From JABAAW01 sp965216605 (GTDB lineage: Bacteria > Pseudomonadota > Alphaproteobacteria > JABAAW01): a stretch of 64,000 nucleotides of DNA. Shown in pieces: positions 47,674-57,247 of this stretch. The stretch's first letter is position 1; each line of letters starts with the position of its first letter. The DNA lies in contig CBDCGG010000002.1 in the NCBI GenBank assembly GCA_965216605.1, positions 1,178,001 to 1,242,000 of the forward strand, read 5' to 3'. Below the pieces are notes generated by a model that did not search any database, had not been told where the DNA came from, and worked only from the letters and a program-made list of their open reading frames with translations. The position numbers and the translations under genes are program-made.

Positions 47674-50600
47674 ATGGCCATGAGACACGAAAACATCGTA
47701 ACCCCCGTCACCTCAAAAAGCGAGGGGGATGAGGGGAAACGCAACAGAAAAACCCGAATCTTTAGTGCCTTGTTATCGGCGAGTGCGCTTGGCGTGTTTC
47801 TCGAAGGTTGTGGTGGCGCAGACACAGGTAGCGGCTCAGGCACAAGCGGCGCTGAAGCCAGCGGGGTTGGCGCATTGGCAGCTTCAAGTGCCGTCACCTT
47901 CGCGGGTTCGACAGACATCGTCTCTGAAGGTTCGGCAGGAACGGTCTCTGAAGATTCGACATATATCGCCAACCCGATTAGCTCTGCTCATGCCGAGCCC
48001 GATTTTTTCACAGGCTTTGATGCTGCCAACACCTTCAGTGCCTTAATTTTTAGCGGCTTCAGTGTCGATGACACCCTTATGCGAGGTGCGGATACCCTTC
48101 AGGGCGACGCAAATGTCGATACCTTTGCGGGCGGCGCGGGTGCCGATATCATTGATGGACGTGCGGGTGCAGATATCCTTAACGGCGGTGCGGATGCGGA
48201 TACTATTCTCGGCGGCGATGGCAATGACACTATGCACGGCGACACCGATGCGGACACACTTCGGGGCGGCAAGGGCGGCGACACTATGTACGGCGGCGCG
48301 GGAGCAGATATCCTTCTGGGTGGCGATGGCGACGACACTATGCACGGCGACGCAGGGGCGGATACTTATATGTTCAACGCAGGCGATGGTACGGATACCA
48401 TTACAGATAACGGCGGCAGACTAGTCTTTCTACAGGGGGCCAACAGAGTCTATGCAGGAGCAACCTACACCTTCGTCTACGGACAAGGCGAGGCTGTAAC
48501 GCTCACGGTTTCCAAGAACGGAAGCACGCTCAATGTCATAGAATTCACTAGCGATCCTTTGAACTACGATTTCTTCACGCGTAGCGGTAGCATCGACACG
48601 CTCATCCCTGCCAGATTGCTTGTTGTGCCACTGAGAGTGGGTAGCGAGGAAACCCCGTTTGTCGCAACGGCAGATGCCGACATCTTTGCAGGATCGGAAA
48701 TCTACAATTGGGTGAGCTACGCAGAGTCGGATGAAGGTGTTACCATCGACCTTAGCCCTGTTGCACCTGCTACTGCCACGGTCTCCGGAGGTTGGGCTAG
48801 AGGCGACACGCTTACCGCTATTCGCAACCTGATTGGATCTAGCCTTGCCGATACCTTGATCGGTAACGGCGCGGACAACAACTTCCGCGGCGGCGAGGGA
48901 GCAGACACGCTCAACGGCGGCGCGGGAGAAGGGGATACCGCCAGCTACGAGTTTGCAAAAGAAGGAGTAAGGGTGACCTTCGCTCTGACAGGAGAGCAGC
49001 AAAGCGATTTCGACGGAACGCATGGCTTTGCAGCCAACAACAACGAAGCCGTGGGCGACATTCTCACCGACATCGAGCATATCAAAGGCTCCAACTTCAA
49101 CGACTGGCTGACAGGCGATGCCTTGAAAAACATCCTTCGAGGGCTCGGCGGCAACGACCGTCTTGAGGGCGGAGGAGACAACGACGAACTCTACGGCGGC
49201 GAGGGCGACGACACCCTCGTAGGCGATGAGGGCGAAGACATCTTGGACGGCGGAGCGGGAACAGACACCGTCGCATACCAGTATGTCGGCGGAGGAATCA
49301 GAGTGAACCTCGCGCGGACAGAAGCGCAAATCGACTTCGACGGAACGCATGGCTTTAACGCCAACGACAACGACGCCGTGGGCGACACCCTCGCCAACAT
49401 TGAAAATATCAGAGGATCCAACTTCGCAGACTGGCTGACAGGCGACGATAACGACAACAAGATTCAGGGAGAAACAGGCAACGACCGCCTGGATGGCGGC
49501 GCAGGCGCAGACACCTATCTGTTCGGCGCGGGCGACGGCACGGATACCATCTCCGACGACGGAGAGGACAACAACATCGTCTTCTTGCAAGGGACAGGCA
49601 ACGCCTATGCGGGCGCAACCTATACCTTCGTCGGCGGACAAGGCGATGCCGTAACGCTCACGGTGAGGGATAGTAACAGCAACACGCTCAATATCATCGA
49701 ATTTACTAGTTATCCTTCGGGTTACAGCTTTTCTACCCGTGTTTATGCGGGTGATGGCAGCTACACCGACACAGCCATCGATCCCACCTTGCTTGTTCTG
49801 CCGCCGAGGTTGGGCAGCGAAGAAAACCCCTTTGTCGCAACCGATGCCCCCGACACCTTCGTAGCCTTGCAGGGCGCGGACTGGGTGAACTACGCGGGTT
49901 CGGAAGACGGGATCACGATCTATCTCAACGATGACCCCATCTATACCTCTGACGGTTGGGCTGACGGCGACGAGCTCAGCGGTATCAACAACCTGATCGG
50001 ATCAGACGAGGAAGATGATTTGGTCGGCAACAGCGCGGACAACATCATCAGAGGCGGCGACGGAGACGACACGATCACGGGAGAAGAAGGAGAAGATACA
50101 CTCCAAGGCGGCGACGGAAACGACATGCTGCAGGGAAACGAGGGCGCAGATACAATCGATGGCGGTGCAGGGACGAAAGACATTGCTACCTACGGCAACT
50201 CTTCTGGCAAAGGCGTCAGGGTAAGCCTTTTGTTGCAAGGGCAAGGGCAAAAGCAAATAGATTTTGACTCAACGCATGGCTTTACCGCCAACGGCAACGA
50301 AGCCGTGGGCGACACCCTCACCAACATTGAAAACCTCGAAGGCTCAGACAACAACGACTGGCTTACAGGCGACAACAACGACAACGAGATACATGGAAGA
50401 AATGGCAACGACCGCCTTGAGGGCAACGCGGGCAACGATGCCCTCTACGGCAATTTTAACGACGACGCACTCTACGGCGGCGAGGGCGACGACTTTCTAG
50501 AGGGCGGGCTGGGTGCGGACATCCTCGACGGCGGTGAGGGAGAAGACACAGCTTACTATGATTCCTATCCCCCTCCAACCTTTATGAGAGGGGTCAGGGT

Positions 50601-53600
50601 TGATCTTTCTAATACAGAAGCGCAGCAGGACTTCGAGACAAACAGCTTTGGCTTTAACGCAAACGACAACGAAGCCGTCGGCGATGTTCTCACCAACATC
50701 GAAAACATCGAGGGCTCAAGGCTAAACGACTGGCTGACAGGCAACTACCAGAACAACATCCTGCGTGGACTAGCGGGCAACGACCGCCTTGAGGGCGGGA
50801 TGGGCGCAGACACCCTCTACGGCGGCGCAGGCGCGGACACGCTGGAGGGCGGGATTGGCAACGATGAACTCTACGGCGATGCAGGCACGGACACGCTGGA
50901 GGGCGGGGTGGGCGCAGACACCCTCTACGGCGGCGCGGGTGCGGATACGCTGGAGGGCGGGGTGGGCGCAGACACCCTCTACGGCGATGCAGGCGCGGAC
51001 ACGCTGGAGGGCGGGATGGGCAACGATGAACTCTACGGCGGCGCGGGTGCGGATACCCTCGTCGGTGGTGCGGATGCGGATACCTATATCTTCCGAAACG
51101 GCGACGGCACGGATACGATTGCAGACGACGGCGGCACAATTGTCTTCTTGCAAGGGACAGGCAACGCCTATGCGGGCGCAACCTATACCTTCGTCGGCGG
51201 ACAAGGCGAGGCTGTAACTCTCACGGTGAGGGATAGTAACAGCAACACGCTCAATATCATCGAATTTACTAGTTATCCTTCGGGTTACAGCTTTTCTACC
51301 CGTGTTTATGCGGGTGATGGCAGCTACACCGACACAGCCATCGATCCCACCTTGCTTGTTCTGCCAGCAAGGTTGGGCAGCGAGGAAAACCCTTTTGTTG
51401 CAACCGATGCTGCCGACACCTTCGCGGGCTCTGAAGGCGCGGATTGGGTGAGCTACGCAAACTTGGCAGGTGTTAACATCGACCTTAGCACTACCACTGT
51501 GCTTACAGGTATCAACAACCTGATCGGATCGAACGAAGCAGACTTATTGGTTGGCAACGGCGTTGCCAACATCCTACGCGGCGGCGATGGCAACGACTTT
51601 CTAGAGGGCAGAGATGGCGCAGACACAATCGATGGGGATGAGGGACGAAACTTCGTCTTGTATCTGAACGCTGGCAGTGGGGTCAGGGTTGACCTTACAC
51701 TCGCAGGAGCGCAACAGGACTTCGAGACGAACAACTTTGGCTTTACCGCAAACCAAAACGAGGCCGTGGGCGACACCCTCATCAACATCGAAAACATCGT
51801 AGGCTCAGACCACAACGACTGGCTGACGGGTAATGACAATGACAACCTCTTTTTGGGGGAAGCGGGCGACGATCGCATAGACGGCGGCGGGGGGGACGAC
51901 GGCTTCTTAGGCGGCTTGGGCGCGGACACAATCGACGGCGGTGCAGGAGAAGACACCGCTTTTTATAACGACTCTGCTAAAGGGATCAGGGTGAGCCTCT
52001 TGTTGCAAGGACAAGCGCAACAGGACTTCGAGACGAACAACTTTGGCTTTACCGCCAACAACAACGAAGCCGTAGGAGACATTCTTATCAACATCGAAAA
52101 CCTCTTTGGATCGAGGCGCGACGACTGGCTTACGGGCGATGCCAATAACAACGAACTTTTTGGCTACGCTGACAACGACCGCCTTGAGGGTGGCGCGGGC
52201 GACGACACCTATCTGTTCAACGCGGGCGACGGCACGGATACGATCATCGACGACGGCGGCAACATCGTCTTTGACCAAGGGATAAATGGCGACTATACGG
52301 GCGCAACCTACACCTACACCCGCGCCGATGGAGGACGCGGCGAGGCTGTAACGCTCACGGTGAGGAATAGTAGCAACACCACGATCAATGTACTAAAATT
52401 TGCGGGCGATCCTTCGTCTAGCTACACCTTCTACACGCGTGTTCAGGCTGCGGATGGCAGCTACACCGACACAGAAATCACCTTGCCTGCCGTGCTAGCA
52501 AGGTTGGGTAGCGAGGAAAACCCCTTTGTCGCAACCGATGCTACCGACATCTTCGTAGCCTTGCAGGGCGCGGATTGGGCGAGCTACGCAGGCTCGACAG
52601 CGGGAGTCTCGATCGAGCTTGACGACAACAACCCCGCCACGCTTTCAGGAGGCTGGGCTGCGGGAGATACGCTCACCAACATTAACAACCTGATCGGCTC
52701 TGATCACGCCGACAGCTTGAGCGGCAACGGCGCGGACAACATCCTACGCGGTGGCTTGGGCGCAGACATCCTTGAGGGCGGTGCGGGCGCGGACATCCTC
52801 GACGGTGGTGCTGACGCGGACGAGGTTTCTTATAGCAACTCTCTCTTGGGGGTCAGGGTTGATCTTTCTAATACAGGAGCGCAACAGGACTTCGAGGCGG
52901 AGAATGGCTTTACCGCAAACAACAACGAAGCTGAGGACGACATCCTCACCAACATTGAAAACATCAGAGGCTCGGACTACAACGACTGGCTGACGGGGAA
53001 TGACGATGCCAACAGACTTGTCGGAGGAGCGGGCGACGACCGCCTTGAGGGCGGCGCGGATGCGGACACCCTTGAGGGAGGCTTGGGCGCGGACACCCTC
53101 GTTGGCGGCGCGGACGCGGATACCTATATCTTCCGAAACGGCGACGGCACAGATACCATCATCGACGACGGTGGTGCAATCGTCTTCGTGCAAGGAACAA
53201 ACAACGCCTATGCAGGAGCAACCTACACCTACACCCGCGCCGATGGAGGACGCGGCGAGGCTGTAACGCTCACGGTGTATAAGGACGGCAACACGCTCAA
53301 TGTTCTAGAGTTTGCGAGCGATCCCTCGTCTAGCTACACCTTCTACACGCGCAGTAGCGATGGCACCGACACAGCGATCACCTTGCCTGCCGTGCCCGCC
53401 AGGTTGGGTAGCGAGGGAAATCCCTTTGTCGCAACCGATGATCCCGACACCTTCGTAGCCTTGCAGGGCGCGGATTGGGCGAGCTACGCAGGCTCGACAG
53501 CAGGCGTTACCATCGAGCTTGACGACAACAACCCCGCCACGCTCTCTGGCGGCTGGGCTGCGGGAGATGCGCTCACCAACATTAACAACCTGATCGGCTC

Positions 53601-56600
53601 TGATCACGCCGACAGCTTGAGCGGCAACGGCGCGGACAACATTCTACGCGGCGGCTTGGGAGCGGACATCCTTGAGGGCGGCTTGGGCGCGGACACGCTC
53701 GACGGTGGTGCTGACGCGGACGAGGTTTCTTATAGCAACTCTGGCAATGGGGTCAGGGTCGACCTTGCCATCGCAGGAGCGCAACAGGACTTCGAGGAGG
53801 AGAATGGCTTTACCGCAAACGACAACGAAGCCGAGGGCGACACCCTCATCGACATCGAACACATCCTAGGCTCGTCTAACAACGATTGGCTGACGGGCGA
53901 TGGAAATGCCAACAGACTTGTCGGAGGAGTGGGCGACGATCGCCTTGAGGGTGGTGATGACAACGACGAATTATACGGCGGCGCGGGCGACGATGCCCTC
54001 TACGGCGACGCGGGTTTTGATACGCTCGACGGCGGCTTGGGCGCGGACAACCTCGACGGTGGCGACGATACGGACGAGGTTTCTTATAGCAACTCTGGCA
54101 AGGGGGTAAGGGTCGACCTTACCCTCGCAGGAGCGCAACAGGACTTCGAGGCGGAGAATGGCTTTACCGCCAACAACAACGAAGCCGAGGACGACATCCT
54201 CACCAACATTGAAAACATCAGAGGCTCAGACTACAACGACTGGCTTGCAGGAGATGATAATGCCAACACACTTTACGGACTGCTAGGCAACGACCGCCTT
54301 GAGGGCGGCGCGGATGCGGACACGCTCGACGGCGGCTTGGGCGCGGACACCCTCGTTGGCGGTGCGGACGCGGATACCTATATCTTCCGAAACGGCGATG
54401 GCACAGATACCATCATCGACGACGGCGGTGCAATCGTCTTCGTGCAAGGAACAAACAACGACTATGTGGGCGCAACCTACACCTACACCCGTGCCGATGG
54501 AGGACGCGGCGAGGCTGTAACGCTCACGGTGAGGGATAGTAGCAGCAACACGCTCAATGTTCTAGAATTTGCGAGCGATCCCTCGTCTAGCTACACCTTC
54601 TACACGCGCAGTAGCGATGGCACCGACACAGCGATCACCTTGCCTGCCGTGCCAGCAAGGTTGGGTAGCGAGGAAAATCCGTTTCTCGCAACCGATGCTA
54701 TCGACATCTTCGTAGCCTTGCAGGGCGCGGCTTGGGCGAGCTACGCAGGCTCGACAGCAGGCGTTACCATCGAGCTTGACGACAACAACCCCGCCACGCT
54801 CTCTGGCGGTTGGGCTACGGGAGATGCGCTCACCAACATCAACAACCTGATCGGCTCTGATCACGCCGACAGCTTGAGCGGCAACGGCGCGGACAACATC
54901 CTACGCGGCGGCTTGGGCGCGGACATCCTTGAGGGCGGCTTGGGTGCGGACACGCTCGACGGTGGTGCTGACGCGGACGAGGTTTCTTATAGCAACTCTG
55001 GCAATGGGGTCAGGGTCGACCTTGCCCTCGCAGGAGCGCAACAGGACTTCGAGACGAACAGCTTTGGCTTTACCGCCAACGACAACGAAGCCGAGGGCGA
55101 CACCCTCATCGACATCGAACACATCCTAGGCTCGTCTAACAACGATTGGCTGACGGGCGATGGAAATGCCAACAGACTTGTCGGAGGAGTGGGCGACGAT
55201 CGCCTTGAGGGTGGTGATGACAACGACGAATTATACGGCGGCGCGGGCGACGATGCCCTCTACGGCGACGCGGGCTTTGATACGCTCGACGGCGGCTTGG
55301 GCGCGGACACGCTCGACGGTGGCGACGATACGGACGAGGTTTCTTATAGCAACTCTGGCAAGGGGGTAAGGGTTGATCTTTCTAATACAGGAGCGCAACA
55401 GGACTTCGAGGCGGAGAATGGCTTTACCGCAAACAACAACGAAGCCGAGGACGACATCCTCACCAACATTGAAAACATCAGAGGTTCGGACTACAACGAC
55501 TGGCTTGCAGGAGATGATAATGCCAACACACTTTACGGACTGCTAGGCAACGACCGCCTTGAGGGCGGCGCGGACGCAGACATTCTCGACGGCGGCTTGG
55601 GCGCGGACACCCTCGTTGGCGGTGCGGGCGCGGATACCTATATCTTCCGAAACGGCGACGGCACAGATACCATCATCGACGACGGCGGTGCAATCGTCTT
55701 CGCGCAAGGGACGAGCAACGACTATGCAGGAGCAACCTACACCTACACCCGCGTCGATGGAGGACGCGGCGAGGCTGTCATCCTCACGGTGAGGGATAGT
55801 AGCAGCAACACGCTAAATGTTCTAGAATTTGCGAGCGATCCCTCGTCTATCTACACCTTCTACACGCGCAGTAGCGATGGCACCGACACAGCGATCACTT
55901 TGCCTGCCGTGCCAGCAAGGTTGGGTAGCGAGGAAAATCCCTTTGTCGCAACCGATGCTATCGACATCTTCGTAGCCTTGCAGGGCGCGGCTTGGGCGAG
56001 CTACGCAGGCTCGACAGCGGGAGTCTCGATCGAGCTTGACGACAACAACCCCGCCACGCTCTCTGGCGGTTGGGCTACGGGAGATGCGCTCACCAACATC
56101 AACAACCTGATCGGCTCTGATCACGCCGACAGCTTGAGCGGCAACGGCGCGGACAACATCCTACGCGGCGGCTTGGGCGCGGACATCCTTGAGGGCGGCG
56201 CGGGTGCGGACATCTTGGAGGGTGGTGCGGGAAAAGACGACTATGTCTTCGACGCTAACAGCGGCGATGATACGATAAAATTCGACGCCGACGGCGGTAG
56301 ACTCCTTTTCCGAGACACAGAGTCTATTTCTGCTCTCATTCTTAACCGCAATGTCGCGGGCGATGTGACGCTGTCGCTCGCTGGCAAAATCATCACCATC
56401 GATGACAGCGGCACGGACGATGCCTATCAGCAAGGGAGCTACAGCGTCCATGACGGAGCAGCAGACACCTTCTTCGTCAATATCTACATTGGAGAAAACA
56501 ACATAGAGGACACCATTAAAGGCAGTGGCGATGCCGACCTTATCGTAGGGTTGGCAAACAACGACTTCCTGTACGGCGAGGCAGGCAACGACCGACTGGA

Positions 56601-57045
56601 CGGCGGGGCAGGCAACGATCAGTTGTATGGCGGGGCAAACAACGACCGGTTGGATGGAGGGGCAGGCAACGATCGGCTGGATGGCGGCAGTGGGGCTGAT
56701 AAATATATATTCGATGCGAACGACGGCTTGGATACCATAAGCAGTTCCAACGACGGGCTAGGCAACAAGCTAGTCTTCCGCGCTCAACCCGGAAATCCTT
56801 ACACGGACGCGAACTTTGCATTCGCCAAGGGTGATGTGAATGCTGAAGTATTTTTGAATAATCCAAGAAACGGTGAAGATCTGCGAATCATCGTCTCGTC
56901 AGGAGCTAAAACTATAAATACGGTCTACATCGAAGATTATTTTACTCAAACCAATAACAATGCCTATACGATCTACCGTACGACCTTCGGCTCACAAGAA
57001 GACGGTCAGATCGTCTCGACAATGGGTTTCGATGAAACATCGTAG
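47674..57045 (+). CDS. Giant RTX (calcium-binding nonapeptide repeat) lipoprotein
   Basis: The protein is 3,123 residues. The N-terminus has Lys/Arg, then IFSALLSASALGVFLEGCGG: a signal peptide with a lipobox-like LEGC (Cys about 46; Glu at -2 is unusual), followed by a Gly/Ser linker. Almost all the rest is GGxGxDxLx repeats, which bind Ca2+ and form parallel beta-rolls, alternating with modules containing GATYTYTRADGGRGEAVTLTV, ARLGSEENPFVAT and VRVDL...AQQDFE (with or without E). A unit of about 418-420 codons is repeated nearly identically late in the gene. The last 80 residues resemble those of the other RTX protein here. Start: GGAGGAGG fits the ATG at 47680 better (spacing about 5-6) than 47674. 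It is probably on the cell surface; the role (adhesin, S-layer, toxin-like) is unknown. No type I exporter is nearby. Confidence 0.85.
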   Translation: MAMRHENIVTPVTSKSEGDEGKRNRKTRIFSALLSASALGVFLEGCGGADTGSGSGTSGAEASGVGALAASSAVTFAGSTDIVSEGSAGTVSEDSTYIANPISSAHAEPDFFTGFDAANTFSALIFSGFSVDDTLMRGADTLQGDANVDTFAGGAGADIIDGRAGADILNGGADADTILGGDGNDTMHGDTDADTLRGGKGGDTMYGGAGADILLGGDGDDTMHGDAGADTYMFNAGDGTDTITDNGGRLVFLQGANRVYAGATYTFVYGQGEAVTLTVSKNGSTLNVIEFTSDPLNYDFFTRSGSIDTLIPARLLVVPLRVGSEETPFVATADADIFAGSEIYNWVSYAESDEGVTIDLSPVAPATATVSGGWARGDTLTAIRNLIGSSLADTLIGNGADNNFRGGEGADTLNGGAGEGDTASYEFAKEGVRVTFALTGEQQSDFDGTHGFAANNNEAVGDILTDIEHIKGSNFNDWLTGDALKNILRGLGGNDRLEGGGDNDELYGGEGDDTLVGDEGEDILDGGAGTDTVAYQYVGGGIRVNLARTEAQIDFDGTHGFNANDNDAVGDTLANIENIRGSNFADWLTGDDNDNKIQGETGNDRLDGGAGADTYLFGAGDGTDTISDDGEDNNIVFLQGTGNAYAGATYTFVGGQGDAVTLTVRDSNSNTLNIIEFTSYPSGYSFSTRVYAGDGSYTDTAIDPTLLVLPPRLGSEENPFVATDAPDTFVALQGADWVNYAGSEDGITIYLNDDPIYTSDGWADGDELSGINNLIGSDEEDDLVGNSADNIIRGGDGDDTITGEEGEDTLQGGDGNDMLQGNEGADTIDGGAGTKDIATYGNSSGKGVRVSLLLQGQGQKQIDFDSTHGFTANGNEAVGDTLTNIENLEGSDNNDWLTGDNNDNEIHGRNGNDRLEGNAGNDALYGNFNDDALYGGEGDDFLEGGLGADILDGGEGEDTAYYDSYPPPTFMRGVRVDLSNTEAQQDFETNSFGFNANDNEAVGDVLTNIENIEGSRLNDWLTGNYQNNILRGLAGNDRLEGGMGADTLYGGAGADTLEGGIGNDELYGDAGTDTLEGGVGADTLYGGAGADTLEGGVGADTLYGDAGADTLEGGMGNDELYGGAGADTLVGGADADTYIFRNGDGTDTIADDGGTIVFLQGTGNAYAGATYTFVGGQGEAVTLTVRDSNSNTLNIIEFTSYPSGYSFSTRVYAGDGSYTDTAIDPTLLVLPARLGSEENPFVATDAADTFAGSEGADWVSYANLAGVNIDLSTTTVLTGINNLIGSNEADLLVGNGVANILRGGDGNDFLEGRDGADTIDGDEGRNFVLYLNAGSGVRVDLTLAGAQQDFETNNFGFTANQNEAVGDTLINIENIVGSDHNDWLTGNDNDNLFLGEAGDDRIDGGGGDDGFLGGLGADTIDGGAGEDTAFYNDSAKGIRVSLLLQGQAQQDFETNNFGFTANNNEAVGDILINIENLFGSRRDDWLTGDANNNELFGYADNDRLEGGAGDDTYLFNAGDGTDTIIDDGGNIVFDQGINGDYTGATYTYTRADGGRGEAVTLTVRNSSNTTINVLKFAGDPSSSYTFYTRVQAADGSYTDTEITLPAVLARLGSEENPFVATDATDIFVALQGADWASYAGSTAGVSIELDDNNPATLSGGWAAGDTLTNINNLIGSDHADSLSGNGADNILRGGLGADILEGGAGADILDGGADADEVSYSNSLLGVRVDLSNTGAQQDFEAENGFTANNNEAEDDILTNIENIRGSDYNDWLTGNDDANRLVGGAGDDRLEGGADADTLEGGLGADTLVGGADADTYIFRNGDGTDTIIDDGGAIVFVQGTNNAYAGATYTYTRADGGRGEAVTLTVYKDGNTLNVLEFASDPSSSYTFYTRSSDGTDTAITLPAVPARLGSEGNPFVATDDPDTFVALQGADWASYAGSTAGVTIELDDNNPATLSGGWAAGDALTNINNLIGSDHADSLSGNGADNILRGGLGADILEGGLGADTLDGGADADEVSYSNSGNGVRVDLAIAGAQQDFEEENGFTANDNEAEGDTLIDIEHILGSSNNDWLTGDGNANRLVGGVGDDRLEGGDDNDELYGGAGDDALYGDAGFDTLDGGLGADNLDGGDDTDEVSYSNSGKGVRVDLTLAGAQQDFEAENGFTANNNEAEDDILTNIENIRGSDYNDWLAGDDNANTLYGLLGNDRLEGGADADTLDGGLGADTLVGGADADTYIFRNGDGTDTIIDDGGAIVFVQGTNNDYVGATYTYTRADGGRGEAVTLTVRDSSSNTLNVLEFASDPSSSYTFYTRSSDGTDTAITLPAVPARLGSEENPFLATDAIDIFVALQGAAWASYAGSTAGVTIELDDNNPATLSGGWATGDALTNINNLIGSDHADSLSGNGADNILRGGLGADILEGGLGADTLDGGADADEVSYSNSGNGVRVDLALAGAQQDFETNSFGFTANDNEAEGDTLIDIEHILGSSNNDWLTGDGNANRLVGGVGDDRLEGGDDNDELYGGAGDDALYGDAGFDTLDGGLGADTLDGGDDTDEVSYSNSGKGVRVDLSNTGAQQDFEAENGFTANNNEAEDDILTNIENIRGSDYNDWLAGDDNANTLYGLLGNDRLEGGADADILDGGLGADTLVGGAGADTYIFRNGDGTDTIIDDGGAIVFAQGTSNDYAGATYTYTRVDGGRGEAVILTVRDSSSNTLNVLEFASDPSSIYTFYTRSSDGTDTAITLPAVPARLGSEENPFVATDAIDIFVALQGAAWASYAGSTAGVSIELDDNNPATLSGGWATGDALTNINNLIGSDHADSLSGNGADNILRGGLGADILEGGAGADILEGGAGKDDYVFDANSGDDTIKFDADGGRLLFRDTESISALILNRNVAGDVTLSLAGKIITIDDSGTDDAYQQGSYSVHDGAADTFFVNIYIGENNIEDTIKGSGDADLIVGLANNDFLYGEAGNDRLDGGAGNDQLYGGANNDRLDGGAGNDRLDGGSGADKYIFDANDGLDTISSSNDGLGNKLVFRAQPGNPYTDANFAFAKGDVNAEVFLNNPRNGEDLRIIVSSGAKTINTVYIEDYFTQTNNNAYTIYRTTFGSQEDGQIVSTMGFDETS
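53121..56200 (+). repeat. Long near-identical coding repeats inside the RTX lipoprotein gene
   Basis: The segment starting TACCTATATCTTCCGAAACG occurs at 51081, 53121, 54375 and 55635. The spacings 1,254 and 1,260 bp equal 418 and 420 codons, and the intervening DNA matches closely by eye. The whole-codon spacing and low divergence point to recent in-frame duplication; copy number may vary between strains. Confidence 0.8.
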
Positions 57046-57168
57046 GGACTTGTAGACGCTGCTTCCTGCCTCTAGGACGAGGAACAAAAACTTCTTACCG
57101 CATCGCTTGTCTTGCGTATGTTACCTAGTCATCAAAGCCAGACACGCTCAACGTACATCGCGACAATG

Positions 57169-57197
57169 TTGCAACAGTACGCTTTTCCCTCTACGCT
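57169..57197 (+). promoter_or_regulatory. Promoter of the creatinase gene
   Basis: TTGCAA (57169-57174), a 17-nt spacer and TACGCT (57192-57197), giving a leader of about 45 nt with GAGGAAAC before the ATG at 57248. Confidence 0.6.
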
Positions 57198-57247
57198 GTC
57201 TCCTTGCTACTCCCAAAAAAATGTCGAGAAGACTCAGCGAGGAAACA

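Noticed and set aside
48430..49641. Long antisense reading frames across the RTX lipoprotein gene (several of 80-400 codons)
   Set aside because: They are by-products of repetitive GGC/GAC-rich codons read on the other strand; they carry Val/Ala/Arg repeats, no start signals and no recognisable domain.
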